Positions 17,379-25,882 of a stretch of DNA of 64,000 nt are shown here, piece by piece. Every line of letters begins with the position of its first letter. Position 1 is the first letter of the stretch. The translations under genes were made by a program, and so were the position numbers. The notes under the pieces are model-generated. The model did not search any database and had not been told where the DNA came from. It saw only the letters and a program-made list of their open reading frames with translations. The DNA comes from JAPWJZ01 sp965279315 (lineage in GTDB: Bacteria > Pseudomonadota > Alphaproteobacteria > Micavibrionales > UBA2020): positions 2,914,001-2,978,000 of the forward strand of contig OZ257145.1 of assembly GCA_965279315.1 (NCBI GenBank). Direction: 5' to 3'.

Positions 17379-17813
17379 ATGAAATCCGCACCCGTCCTCC
17401 TGCTCGCCGCGCTGCTGACATCCGCCTGCGCGCCAAAGGTCACCACACATGGCAACCTGCTGCCCCAGCATCAGGTTGAACAAGTCAAGGTGCAGGAATC
17501 CGCCCGCGAAGACGTGGAGCGGCTGTGGGGACCGCCTACAACCGTATCCCCCTTCGACGACAAGACATGGTATTACATCGGCGAAACCGACAGCCAGAAG
17601 GGCATTTTCGATCATAAGGTCGACCGCCGCCAGACGATCAAGGTCGTCTTTGACGAGCAGGACCGTGTGGCCGAAGTGACGACCATCGACCCGAAACTGT
17701 CGCATGACGTCAAGATCGTGTCGCGCAAGACCCCCGCCGCCGGCAAGGAATTCACCGTCGTGCAGCAGTTCGTCGGCAACCTTGGCAAGTTCAACAAGGG
17801 TGGCACGAAGTAA
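17379..17813 (+). CDS. bamE: BamE/SmpA/OmlA-type outer-membrane lipoprotein
   Basis: The signal ends in a lipobox TSAC, so the mature protein is a lipoprotein. The SmpA/OmlA fold is seen in SAREDVERLWGPPTTVSPF, DDKTWYYIGE, then the beta segment IKVVFDEQDRVAEV. BamE supports the Bam complex that folds outer-membrane proteins. An AAGAGG ribosome site precedes the ATG. It stands back-to-back with yceD, an arrangement seen in alphaproteobacteria. Confidence 0.88.
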   Translation: MKSAPVLLLAALLTSACAPKVTTHGNLLPQHQVEQVKVQESAREDVERLWGPPTTVSPFDDKTWYYIGETDSQKGIFDHKVDRRQTIKVVFDEQDRVAEVTTIDPKLSHDVKIVSRKTPAAGKEFTVVQQFVGNLGKFNKGGTK

Positions 17814-17816
17814 CGC

Positions 17817-18629
17817 TTACGCGACCAGCTTCGGGTACATCCGTTCCGCCACCAGCACCAGCACGCAGAACACGGCCGCCAGAATCCCGTAATCCATCAT
17901 GAAGCCGTATTCCGATACGCCGCCTGCGATCATCAGCGCGCGCAAGCCGTCGACCTGATAAGTGAGCGGGTTGGCGTGCGACACGTTCTGCATCCAAGGC
18001 GGCATCAGCGCGATCGGATAAATCGCATTGCTGGCGAAAAACAGGGGCATTGTCAGCACCTGCCCGATCCCCATGAACCGCTCGCGTGTCTTCACGAAGC
18101 AGGCGATGATGAGCGACAACGTGGAAAACACCGCCGAGCCGAGGGCGATCAGCACCAGCACGCCCGCGATATGCAGCGGGTTGAGGCTGATATGCGCACC
18201 CGCGACCGCCGCGATGAAATAAACGATGATGCCCTGAATAACGCCGCGCACGCCTGCCGCCAATGCCTTGCCCAGCACGATGGTGGAACGGGGTGCAGGC
18301 GATACCAGCATACGGTGCAAAATGCCGAGGTCCTTTTCCCAAATGGCGGAGATGCCGAAAAAGATCGCCGCGAACAGCACGCTTTGCGCCAGGATGCCGG
18401 CCGCAAGGTAATCGATATAATTGCCCGAGGTGATGCCGCGCACATTCGCCATCACCTGCCCGAACAGCAGCAGCCACAACAATGGCTGGATGGCGCGCGT
18501 GGCCAGTTCGAACGGGTCGTGGCGCAGCTTCTGCGCCTCGGCGCTGAACACCGCCTGTATCTGCATAAAATACCCGAAGAGCGGGTTAACCACGTTTGGC
18601 GAGCGAGCGGCGATTGCGTCCGATGTCAC
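17817..18629 (-). CDS. ABC-2 type transporter permease
   Basis: Six hydrophobic segments and the family motifs LAAGILAQSVLFAAIFFGIS and NPLTYQVDGLRALM place it in the ABC-2 (DrrB-like) permeases that export drugs or lipids. The start is not certain. A GTG at 18629, preceded by AGGAAAGG, is the best choice and overlaps the ATPase gene by 44 bp; an ATG at 18662 is also in frame. It forms an exporter with the ATPase encoded just upstream. It converges on bamE with no gap. Confidence 0.85.
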   Translation of the reverse strand: MTSDAIAARSPNVVNPLFGYFMQIQAVFSAEAQKLRHDPFELATRAIQPLLWLLLFGQVMANVRGITSGNYIDYLAAGILAQSVLFAAIFFGISAIWEKDLGILHRMLVSPAPRSTIVLGKALAAGVRGVIQGIIVYFIAAVAGAHISLNPLHIAGVLVLIALGSAVFSTLSLIIACFVKTRERFMGIGQVLTMPLFFASNAIYPIALMPPWMQNVSHANPLTYQVDGLRALMIAGGVSEYGFMMDYGILAAVFCVLVLVAERMYPKLVA

Positions 18630-19398
18630 GGTAATTTTCCTTTCCTGCTTTTTCCTCGTCATCATTGCGCGCGAGGCGTTCGAAAATATCATCCAGCGAG
18701 CCTTGCGGGCCCAGATCGGATTTTATGTCGGCGGGCGTACCCTCGCCCACGATCTTGCCGCGATGCAGGATCGCCAGGCGCCCGCACAGTTCCTCCACCT
18801 CCGCCATGTAATGCGTGGTCAGGATGATGGTGACCTTGTATTCTTCCTGCAACCTGCGCACATGTTTCCAGACCGTGTTGCGGGCGGCGGGGTCGAGCCC
18901 GACAGTCGGTTCGTCCATGAAAATGACGCGCGGGCGGTGCAGCATGCTCTGCGCGATTTCAAGGCGGCGGATCATGCCGCCCGAAAAACCGCGCACGCGC
19001 TGATGCGCGACATCGGCCAAATTCATGGCCTCCAGCGCTTCGCCGATGCGGTCTTTATGTTCGGCGGGCGGAATGCGGTAAAGCCGCGCCGAGAGAAGCA
19101 GGTTTTCCCACGCGGTCAGCGCGCCATCGGCACAGAGCAGCTGCGGGATGTAGCCGATGTTCAGGCGCACTTCGGATGACTGCGTGGCGATATCATATCC
19201 GGCCACTTTTGCAGTGCCTGATGTAGGTTGCGAGAGCGTCGTCAGCATCTTGATAATGGAGCTCTTTCCGGCACCGTTCGGGCCGATCAGCGCGAAGCTT
19301 TCGCCCGCGTTCACGTTCAACGACACGTTATCGACGGCCTTGAACGCGCCGTAGGCCTTGGTGATGCCTTCGATCTGGACGGCATATGGGGTGGTCAT
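18586..19398 (-). CDS. ABC transporter ATP-binding protein (DrrA-like)
   Basis: Walker A is GPNGAGKSS (about residues 39-47), the signature is GFSGGMIRRLE, Walker B is VIFMDEPTVGLD, and the H-loop is LTTHYMAEVEEL. The C-terminal extension GEGTPADIKSDLG is typical of DrrA-type export ATPases. It drives the permease encoded by the overlapping downstream gene. It shares an upstream region with a divergent MarR regulator, which probably controls it in response to an effector. Confidence 0.92.
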   Translation of the reverse strand: MTTPYAVQIEGITKAYGAFKAVDNVSLNVNAGESFALIGPNGAGKSSIIKMLTTLSQPTSGTAKVAGYDIATQSSEVRLNIGYIPQLLCADGALTAWENLLLSARLYRIPPAEHKDRIGEALEAMNLADVAHQRVRGFSGGMIRRLEIAQSMLHRPRVIFMDEPTVGLDPAARNTVWKHVRRLQEEYKVTIILTTHYMAEVEELCGRLAILHRGKIVGEGTPADIKSDLGPQGSLDDIFERLARNDDEEKAGKENYRDIGRNRRSLAKRG

Positions 19399-19442
19399 GG
19401 TTGAAAGCCTTTCCCTTCAAGGGGTTGGGTAACTTGGAATTA

Positions 19443-19476
19443 AAACTTGCAAGTTTGCCTTCCTATTTTATATACT
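19443..19476 (+). promoter_or_regulatory. MarR promoter with overlapping palindromic operator
   Basis: The 14-bp perfect palindrome AAACTTGCAAGTTT (19443-19456) contains the -35 box TTGCAA. A -10 box TATACT (19471-19476) follows at 17 bp. The ATG of the MarR gene is about 2 nt past the expected start of transcription, so the mRNA is nearly leaderless. Placement between MarR and the ABC exporter suits autoregulation. Confidence 0.6.
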
Positions 19477-19484
19477 TGATTCGG

Positions 19485-19916
19485 ATGAAACGCAAGGCAC
19501 ATGACATAACGACCATCGAATTCGGTCAGGCCATCGGCAGGCTGGCGCGGCGCATAAAGGCGGCGGCAGCTTCGCATGAACTGTCGCTGACGGAATCCGC
19601 CGTGCTGGTACGCCTCGCCAAATACGGCGCGCACACCATCGCCGACCTTGCGCGTGCGGAGGCCGTGAAACCGCAATCCATGGGTGCCACGGTGGCGGCA
19701 CTGGAAGAACGCGGGTTGCTGTCGCGCAAGCCCCATCCCACCGATGGACGCCAGATGAAAATCGACCTGACGCCCAAGGGCATCGAGGTTCGCGAAAGTG
19801 CGCGCGACGCAAGGCGCACATGGCTGGCGGAGGCGATCGAGGGACTGGACGCGGAAGAAAGGGAACTGCTGTTCAAGGCAGGTAAAATCATCCTGCGACT
19901 GGCGGAAAAGCCTTAA
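19485..19916 (+). CDS. MarR family transcriptional regulator
   Basis: The 143-residue winged-helix protein has ELSLTESAVLVRLAKYGAHT for the first HTH helix, IADLARAEAVKPQSMGATVA for the recognition helix and ALEERGLLSRKPHPTDGRQM for the wing. The ATG at 19485 is favoured over longer readings because the promoter lies inside them. It is divergent from the ABC exporter and probably represses it and itself through the palindrome at 19443-19456. Confidence 0.9.
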   Translation: MKRKAHDITTIEFGQAIGRLARRIKAAAASHELSLTESAVLVRLAKYGAHTIADLARAEAVKPQSMGATVAALEERGLLSRKPHPTDGRQMKIDLTPKGIEVRESARDARRTWLAEAIEGLDAEERELLFKAGKIILRLAEKP

Positions 19917-20483
19917 TCAGAATTTTGGTTTGAAGCGCGCGGTTTTGGGCGCGAGAACCGCGCCATTTGTGCCGCTGCGGATTTTTGCGGCCAATTCGTT
20001 TACCTGTTTGCGCTGTACGGCATCGGCGGCGGCTTTTACCTTCTCGACATCGGCCAGCCATTCCTTGCGCCACTTGACGATTTCCTCGCCCAGCACATTG
20101 AATCCGCCGTTGCGCGCGATGATATGCGGGGATGCGCCGTACTGCACCAGATACGGGTCCTGCCCCATGCCGATCAACAATTGCACGATATTCGCCTTGC
20201 CGAATTTCGCGGCCATGAACAGGGCGTTACGGCCGACGGTGTCCGTCGCATCGATATCCGCGCCCCGCGCCAGCAGGAATTTCACGGACCGGATATGCCC
20301 GCCTTCGGCGGCCAGCACCAGCGCGGTTGCGCCGGTCGACGAGCCCTTGTCGTTCAGCATGTCGGGGTAATTCGTGATGATCGTGGAAAGGCTGTCGAGC
20401 TCGCCTAAGCGCGCCGCACGGAAAAATGAATCGCGCAGCGATTGCCGCGTCGGCGTATCGAGGTCGAAGATCGACATCGTCAT
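19917..20483 (-). CDS. Ankyrin-repeat protein (second of pair)
   Basis: Two to three ankyrin repeats are visible: STGATALVLAAEGGHIRSVK, LLARGADIDATDTVGRNALF, MAAKFGKANIVQLLIGMG. A charged helix and the C-terminal tail LAPKTARFKPKF follow. It has no signal peptide. It overlaps the preceding ankyrin gene by 4 bp (ATGA), so the two are translationally coupled. Its tail matches that of its partner (APxTAxF), which suggests a shared docking site. Confidence 0.85.
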   Translation of the reverse strand: MTMSIFDLDTPTRQSLRDSFFRAARLGELDSLSTIITNYPDMLNDKGSSTGATALVLAAEGGHIRSVKFLLARGADIDATDTVGRNALFMAAKFGKANIVQLLIGMGQDPYLVQYGASPHIIARNGGFNVLGEEIVKWRKEWLADVEKVKAAADAVQRKQVNELAAKIRSGTNGAVLAPKTARFKPKF

Positions 20484-21088
20484 GGCGTCTTGCCCTTGCC
20501 GAAGCTGGCGGTGCGCGGCGCCGCGATGTTCCCCTTCACGCCATTTTGCACGGCCTGCGTGACATCGCGTAAATTCTGCACCAGTGCCTCGCGCTCGGCC
20601 TGCAGGCGCTGCCGCTCCGCATCGGCTTCGGCCTGCAAATGGCGGGCACGGTGCGCGGCCATTTCGGTGCCGAAGATCGGCATGTCCTGCGCGCCCGCGA
20701 TCATCACCGCCGAAACGCCCGCCTTGTTGGGCGCGGTCGGGTCAACGCCGTGATTGATGAGGAAGCGGGCAACCGCCGCTTCGCCATTCGCGGCGGCGTA
20801 GTAAATCGCCGACTGGTCGCCGTTGTCACCCGCGTTCAGGTTTGCGCCCAGCGATGCCAGCGCCTCCACCACTTCAAGCTTGCCTGCTTTCGCGGCGAGG
20901 ATGATGGCGGTCGCGCCGGTGGATGAACTGTCATTTTCCAGCAGGTCGGGATAGTCGCGGATAAACGCCGCAACCTCTTCCGCATTCCCGATGGTTGCGG
21001 CATGGAAATAACGGTCGATCTCCGCCTTTTCGGGCAGGATCGGGTCATGTGGGGGCGTTGCCGCCGGATTGGGTGCGTTATTCGACAT
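20480..21088 (-). CDS. Ankyrin-repeat protein (first of pair)
   Basis: The repeat region shows SSTGATAIILAAKAGKLEVV, EALASLGANLNAGDNGDQSA and YAAANGEAAVARFLINHGVD. A coiled-coil stretch of Gln/Arg/Glu (EADAERQRLQAEREALVQNL) and the C-terminal segment IAAPRTASFGKGKTP follow. Soluble ankyrin proteins bind partners, which are unknown here. It overlaps the next ankyrin gene by 4 bp and is similar to it in both the repeats and the tail, so the pair arose by duplication. Confidence 0.85.
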   Translation of the reverse strand: MSNNAPNPAATPPHDPILPEKAEIDRYFHAATIGNAEEVAAFIRDYPDLLENDSSSTGATAIILAAKAGKLEVVEALASLGANLNAGDNGDQSAIYYAAANGEAAVARFLINHGVDPTAPNKAGVSAVMIAGAQDMPIFGTEMAAHRARHLQAEADAERQRLQAEREALVQNLRDVTQAVQNGVKGNIAAPRTASFGKGKTP

Positions 21089-21118
21089 CCGGCGATACTA
21101 GCAGATTATGGCAACAAA

Positions 21119-21706
21119 TCAAGGCTGCGGCGTTTTGGGCGCGGGCTTGGCTGCAGCGGGGTATAACTGCCCCAATTTGCGGTCCAGAACGATCATATCC
21201 GCCGTGACGATAATCGGCGGGGAGGCCGAGTTTTTGTCCCAGAGCGCGATATGGGTCGCGCCCGCTGTTTCGGCATCGCGGATGGCCGTTTCGACTTGGG
21301 TGATATACCAGTCTGCCACCGGCTTCTTCGGCCCGATCGCGGCCTTGAAGGATTTTGACAGGCTGAAACCGCCGTCGAGGAATTCATGCGTGAAGGCGTG
21401 GAAACGGCTCAGCTTCTCGCCCTTCATCTCGGCGATGCGCGGCAGTTCGCGCGCCTTGTATTCATCCAGGCTCATCACCGCTTCTGCGACCTGATAGTTC
21501 TTGGAGTAATTGGTGCGCGTACCGGGGATTTCCTTGCCCGCTGCATCCACATCCGCGTCATAGAATTTGAATTCCGTCGCAAATCCGAGGAAGGTCGGCG
21601 CCGCCCACCAGTCGAGTTTCTTGTAATCAATTGCCAGCGGATCGCGCGAGGGTACTTCGACCGACATCTGTTCGCTGCTGTATAAATCGTATTCGGTGTA
21701 TTCCAT
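21119..21706 (-). CDS. Hypothetical protein, 195 aa
   Basis: The family is not recognised. It reads as a soluble, aromatic-rich protein (KKLDWWAAPTFLGFATEFKF) with a Pro/Ala-rich C-terminal tail. The start is uncertain: ATG at 21706 is taken, but a TTG six codons earlier has a better ribosome site (GGAG). It lies 30 bp upstream of the ankyrin pair on the same strand and may belong to its transcript. Confidence 0.65.
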   Translation of the reverse strand: MEYTEYDLYSSEQMSVEVPSRDPLAIDYKKLDWWAAPTFLGFATEFKFYDADVDAAGKEIPGTRTNYSKNYQVAEAVMSLDEYKARELPRIAEMKGEKLSRFHAFTHEFLDGGFSLSKSFKAAIGPKKPVADWYITQVETAIRDAETAGATHIALWDKNSASPPIIVTADMIVLDRKLGQLYPAAAKPAPKTPQP

Positions 21707-21787
21707 GAAAGTTTTTGTGGGCAATTTTTTAAGCTCCAATATGATACGGAAAAGCACCCTACCCCTTTAATAGTGCGCGCTCAATAC

Positions 21788-21823
21788 AAAAAAGCCCCCT
21801 CCTTGCGGAGAGGGCTTTTTGTT
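21788..21823 (-). terminator. Intrinsic terminator of hppA
   Basis: A stem of AGCCCCCTCC paired with GGAGAGGGCT is followed on the minus strand by a T-run. It lies about 15 bp past the hppA stop codon. Confidence 0.85.
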
Positions 21824-21838
21824 TAGGCTTGTCGGATA

Positions 21839-23974
21839 TTAGCCGGCAGCCAGTTTCGCAACGACAGCCACCAGCAGGATCGCCACGATGTTCGTGATCT
21901 TGATCAGCGGGTTGACGGCGGGACCAGCGGTGTCCTTGTAGGGATCGCCGACGGTATCGCCCGTCACGGCAGCTTTGTGGGCGTCAGAGCCCTTGCCGCC
22001 GTAATGGCCTTCTTCGATGTATTTTTTCGCGTTGTCCCACGCGCCGCCACCCGAGGTCATCGAGATGGCAACGAACAGGCCCGTCACGATCGTGCCGACC
22101 AGCATCGCGCCCACAGCCTGGAAGCCGGAAGCCATCGAGCCGGAAACGGTTTTCACGATGTAGTACAAGGCGACCGGCGACAGAACCGGGAGCAGCGACG
22201 GAACAACCATTTCCTTGATCGCAGCTTTCGTCAGCATGTCCACGGCGCGGCCGTAGTCAGGCTTGGAAGTGCCTTTGAGGATGCCCGGGATTTCGCGCAA
22301 CTGGCGACGGACTTCCACGACGATCGAGCCAGCCGCACGGCCGACAGCGGTCATGCACATCGCACCGAACAGGTACGGCAGCAGGCCGCCCAGGAACAGG
22401 CCGATGATCACGAACGGCTCGTTGAGCGGGAACGTCACTTCAAGGGCAGCATGGCCGCCTTTCGTAACGTAATCCGATGCAACGCCGAAGTAATGCTTCA
22501 GCTCTTCGGTGAAGGCCGCGAACAGCACGAGGGCAGCAAGACCGGCGGAGCCGATCGCGTAGCCTTTCGTGACAGCCTTGGTCGTGTTGCCGACTGCGTC
22601 CAGCGCGTCGGTAACGACGCGGACTTTTTTCGGCAGTTCCGACATTTCGGCGATGCCGCCGGCGTTGTCGGTGACCGGGCCGTAAGCGTCCAGCGCGACG
22701 ATCATGCCGGCAAGCGCCAGCATGGTGGTTGCCGCAAGCGAGATGCCGTAGAGGCCAGCCGCGTTGAAGGCGACGTAGATGCCAACCGCGATCACGATCA
22801 CGGGCAGCGCAGTCGATTCAAGCGAGATTGCCAAACCCTGGATCACGTTCGTGCCATGGCCGGTTTCCGATGCTTTCGCAATGGAGCGGACGGGGCGGAA
22901 CGCGGTCGAGGTGTAGTACTCGGTGATCCAGACCATCAGCGCGGTGACGACCAGACCGACAATCGCGCACTGGAACAGCTTCATGCCGGTCAGGCTTGCA
23001 CCCGACAGCAGCGCGAGCGGCATGTTCATGCCGACGGTCGAGTCAATCGCCCACCAGACGAGGCCGAGCGAAAGGACGCCGGTCACGATGAGGCCTTTAT
23101 ACAGGGCGCCCATGATGTTTTCCGACGAGCCGAGACGCACGAAGTACGTGCCGATGATCGACGAGATGATGCAAAGGCCGCAGATCAGCAGCGGCAGTTC
23201 CATCGCGCTGCGGACAGCTTCCGGCGTGAACACCGATGCCGCGATCAGCATGGTCGCAACCAGCGTGACGGCATAGGTTTCGAACAGGTCGGCAGCCATG
23301 CCAGCGCAGTCGCCCACGTTGTCGCCAACGTTGTCGGCGATGACGGCGGGGTTGCGGGGGTCGTCCTCGGGCAGGTTGGCTTCAACCTTGCCGCAAAGAT
23401 CCGCGCCGACGTCAGCGCCTTTGGTGAAGATACCGCCGCCGAGACGCGCGAAGATCGAGATCAGCGAAGCGCCGAAGCCAAGGGCCACAAGGGCCTCCAG
23501 GATTTCGCGCTGCGGCACGTTCTTGTTCATCAGGACGAAGTAATACACGGAAACGCCGAGGAGGCCGAGACCGACAACCAGCAGGCCGGTGATCGCGCCC
23601 GATTTGAAGGCGACGGTCAGTGCTTCCTGCAGGCCTTTTTGCGCGGCGTCAGCCGTGCGCACGTTGGCGCGGACGGAAACGTGCATGCCGATGTAACCGG
23701 CGAGACCCGAGAGGACGGCGCCGATCGTGAAGCCGATGCCGGTGCGCAGGCCGAGCGTGACGCCCAGCAGGATGGCGACCACAACGCCGACAGCGGCGAT
23801 GGTCGTGTACTGGCGGTTCAGGTAGGCTTGTGCGCCTTCCTGGATGGCGGCTGCGATTTCCTGCATGCGCGCATTACCGGCGCTTTTGGACATGACCTGG
23901 AAGCTGGTCAGGATCCCGTACAGAAGTGCAAGCACCCCCGACGCGATCACGATTGTTTGAAGTTCAAACGGCAT
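21839..23974 (-). CDS. hppA: Membrane-bound H+-translocating pyrophosphatase
   Basis: This 711-residue protein has many membrane segments and the pyrophosphatase motifs GGGIFTKGADVGADLCGKVE and EDDPRNPAVIADNVGDNVGD, then CAGMAADLFETY. The sequence GNTTKAVTKGYAIGSAGLAA carries Lys at the position that makes the enzyme potassium-independent, as in Rhodospirillum rubrum. It pumps protons using PPi and saves energy during biosynthesis. An AGAGGAA ribosome site precedes the ATG. A strong terminator follows. Confidence 0.97.
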   Translation of the reverse strand: MPFELQTIVIASGVLALLYGILTSFQVMSKSAGNARMQEIAAAIQEGAQAYLNRQYTTIAAVGVVVAILLGVTLGLRTGIGFTIGAVLSGLAGYIGMHVSVRANVRTADAAQKGLQEALTVAFKSGAITGLLVVGLGLLGVSVYYFVLMNKNVPQREILEALVALGFGASLISIFARLGGGIFTKGADVGADLCGKVEANLPEDDPRNPAVIADNVGDNVGDCAGMAADLFETYAVTLVATMLIAASVFTPEAVRSAMELPLLICGLCIISSIIGTYFVRLGSSENIMGALYKGLIVTGVLSLGLVWWAIDSTVGMNMPLALLSGASLTGMKLFQCAIVGLVVTALMVWITEYYTSTAFRPVRSIAKASETGHGTNVIQGLAISLESTALPVIVIAVGIYVAFNAAGLYGISLAATTMLALAGMIVALDAYGPVTDNAGGIAEMSELPKKVRVVTDALDAVGNTTKAVTKGYAIGSAGLAALVLFAAFTEELKHYFGVASDYVTKGGHAALEVTFPLNEPFVIIGLFLGGLLPYLFGAMCMTAVGRAAGSIVVEVRRQLREIPGILKGTSKPDYGRAVDMLTKAAIKEMVVPSLLPVLSPVALYYIVKTVSGSMASGFQAVGAMLVGTIVTGLFVAISMTSGGGAWDNAKKYIEEGHYGGKGSDAHKAAVTGDTVGDPYKDTAGPAVNPLIKITNIVAILLVAVVAKLAAG

Positions 23975-24251
23975 TTTATTTCCTCTTATATATATCGAGT
24001 TAAGCCGGGTTGCGGCATGCTTGGTTTTTGAGTTGGCAGAATGTGCCTAATATATAAGAGGATAGCAACCCCCTGTTCCCATATCCGTGGAACTTTTTGA
24101 AGGGGGTGATGCAGCCTTGTCACGCTTATGGCCAAACCTATTTGACAGAATTGATTTTACTGTGCTAGAACAAGCATATCCCGCAGGATTTTTATCAAGT
24201 CAGAGGAGATATATCCCTCTTTTTATTACTCAACTTTGAGAGGAAGTTTGC

Positions 24252-24581
24252 ATGCCTTACGTTCCCGAGTTTGAAGATCAAGGTGGCGCACTCGCATTGA
24301 AATGTCCGATGTGTGCAAAAAAGGGCTTCGAAGGCCACATTCAGCATCAGCAGATCGAGACTTATGAGAGGAATGAAGATAAAGAGGTGGGGACTTACGT
24401 TTCGATCAAGGGCGAAGACGTCAAAATAGACAAAGAAAACACATTAACAGGCAACCCCAGTAATCGTCGTAGCGGCATCGCTATAACGTTTTGGTGCGAC
24501 AATTGTCACGCCACGTCCAGGTTGGAATTAGCGCAGCACAAAGGTCAAACCTTGGTGGATTTTAAGGTCACAAAAGAATGA
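24252..24581 (+). CDS. Hypothetical zinc-ribbon protein, 109 aa
   Basis: Two CxxC pairs (CPMC near residue 18 and CDNC near residue 82) can hold a zinc ion, with an acidic/basic loop between. The enclosing domain is not a known family. GAGAGGAAG before the ATG is a strong ribosome site. It overlaps the next gene by 4 bp. Its AT-richer composition contrasts with hppA upstream. Confidence 0.7.
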   Translation: MPYVPEFEDQGGALALKCPMCAKKGFEGHIQHQQIETYERNEDKEVGTYVSIKGEDVKIDKENTLTGNPSNRRSGIAITFWCDNCHATSRLELAQHKGQTLVDFKVTKE

Positions 24582-25006
24582 CAAAAGTTTACTCGATCAT
24601 ACTTCTTGCAATATGCTGTATAGGTATTTCCGGATGTGCAATCAGCATGCCCGGGAGGCAGGATTTGGAGTCTAAGAGCGTTAAACTAAAACTTGTTCAA
24701 GGCGGCAAATATAAAGAAGTGGCGCTATGTATCGCAAAGGCTTCAGAAAATGAACCCCTGAAGCTTCGGGACCTGCCACTTCCCTCAAACCTTTACAGAC
24801 CCGACGAAAAACATCAAAAAGTTGAGATCGGTAACATGGGCTTTGCAGGCCAATCCTATTCTTGGCTCGCTACAGTACACCAAGTTCGAAAGAATACAGT
24901 TCAGATAGACATTATTGGCCGTACTAATATCTGGCCAAGTTTATCCCGAGATTATGTGACAAAGAAAATTAAAAAGTTTGCCGAAGGATGCAAGGGCAGC
25001 CTGTAA
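24578..25006 (+). CDS. Hypothetical lipoprotein, 142 aa
   Basis: The signal MTKVYSIILLAICCIGISGC ends in a lipobox, so the protein is probably lipid-anchored in the envelope. The mature part has about 120 residues with no recognised domain. It overlaps the zinc-ribbon gene by ATGA, so the two are co-translated. It too is AT-richer than most of the window. Confidence 0.75.
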   Translation: MTKVYSIILLAICCIGISGCAISMPGRQDLESKSVKLKLVQGGKYKEVALCIAKASENEPLKLRDLPLPSNLYRPDEKHQKVEIGNMGFAGQSYSWLATVHQVRKNTVQIDIIGRTNIWPSLSRDYVTKKIKKFAEGCKGSL

Positions 25007-25044
25007 ATAACTTCTATAGGTAATTAACGCCAAGGAAACCAAAG

Positions 25045-25719
25045 ATGACCCCCGCAGAGAAAAAACGCGCGCTGGAAATCTCCACCAAAGCCACTCCCGG
25101 CCCCTGGTCTTTCGAGGACGACAGCTGGGTTGGCCCGTCTAAATTCTCCATCCATGCCGATCCCGCGCCCAACCTGCGCGGCCCGACGATCATGGGCAAT
25201 ATCGAGATCGACATGAACGGCCTCAACAACCTTGCCTTCGTGACCGAAGCACGCACGCTGCTGCCCAAGGCGCTGCTGCATATCCAGACGCTGGAAGGCG
25301 ACATCGAAAACCTGAAATCCGGTTTCGCCAAAACCTCCGCGCCCATCATGACGCTCGCCGAAATCACCCGCGCGAAAGAGATTGTCGCCATAGCCACCAA
25401 GGGCGAATGGTCATGGGAAGACGACAGCCAGATCGGTAAAGGCGTCGTGACGCTTTATGCGGGACGCGGTGCCATGATGCACGGCCTCAACCTGTTCGGT
25501 CGGTTTGATACAGATGCCAACCGCGACAATAACCTGAACTTCATCACCGAAGCGCGCGATTTGCTGCCCAAGGCGATGCAGCGCCTTGAAGACCTCAGCA
25601 ATGAAGTCCAGCGCATCACCCGCCCTGCCCTGACCCTGAAACCCGCCCCCGCCCACACGGTCAAACCACCCGCCCCGAAACCGCCGGGTGTTTGGGGTGA
25701 TGACGAAGGCAAGAAGTAA
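25045..25719 (+). CDS. Hypothetical protein with two Ead/Ea22-like repeats
   Basis: The protein is built from two similar halves of about 85 residues. Each starts with an alanine/lysine helix, then PGPWSFEDDSWVG or KGEWSWEDDSQIG, and ends in NNLAFVTEARTLLPKAL or NNLNFITEARDLLPKAM. This pattern resembles the Ead/Ea22-like proteins of phages and actinobacteria, whose role is unclear. A Pro-rich C-terminal tail follows. It may be a cargo gene of phage origin, but no other phage gene is adjacent. Confidence 0.7.
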   Translation: MTPAEKKRALEISTKATPGPWSFEDDSWVGPSKFSIHADPAPNLRGPTIMGNIEIDMNGLNNLAFVTEARTLLPKALLHIQTLEGDIENLKSGFAKTSAPIMTLAEITRAKEIVAIATKGEWSWEDDSQIGKGVVTLYAGRGAMMHGLNLFGRFDTDANRDNNLNFITEARDLLPKAMQRLEDLSNEVQRITRPALTLKPAPAHTVKPPAPKPPGVWGDDEGKK

Positions 25720-25740
25720 ATCCGAATATAAATAAACTTC

Positions 25741-25825
25741 GTCATTCCCGCGAAAGCGGGAATCCATGAGCTTGTGCGCACATGGCAGCCGCTGTTGGAT
25801 CCCCGCCTTCGCGGGGATGACGGGA
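25741..25825. repeat. Palindromic intergenic repeat, type A
   Basis: GTCATTCCCGCGAAAGCGGG opens the element and GCGGGGATGACGGGA closes it after a 40-bp spacer with an ATGAGC/GCT-rich core. The same family is at 9471-9550. It lies just past a gene end, the usual position. Confidence 0.8.
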
Positions 25826-25827
25826 AT

Positions 25828-25863
25828 GAAAAAACGCCGGTGCAGTTTTGCACCGGCGTTTTG
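25828..25863. terminator. Bidirectional terminator
   Basis: The stem AACGCCGGTGCA/TGCACCGGCGTT has a 4-nt loop, with an A-run on one side and a T-run on the other. It serves both flanking convergent genes. Confidence 0.85.
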
Positions 25864-25882
25864 AATTACCATCCCGCAAATA

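Noticed and set aside
21977..24031. 684-codon open frame on the plus strand over hppA
   Set aside because: It is antisense to hppA, has Arg/His/Asp-rich composition of a shadow frame and no ribosome site, while hppA matches its family from end to end.
25045..25719. Prophage region around the Ead/Ea22-like protein
   Set aside because: No structural, integrase, lysis or replication phage gene lies near it.
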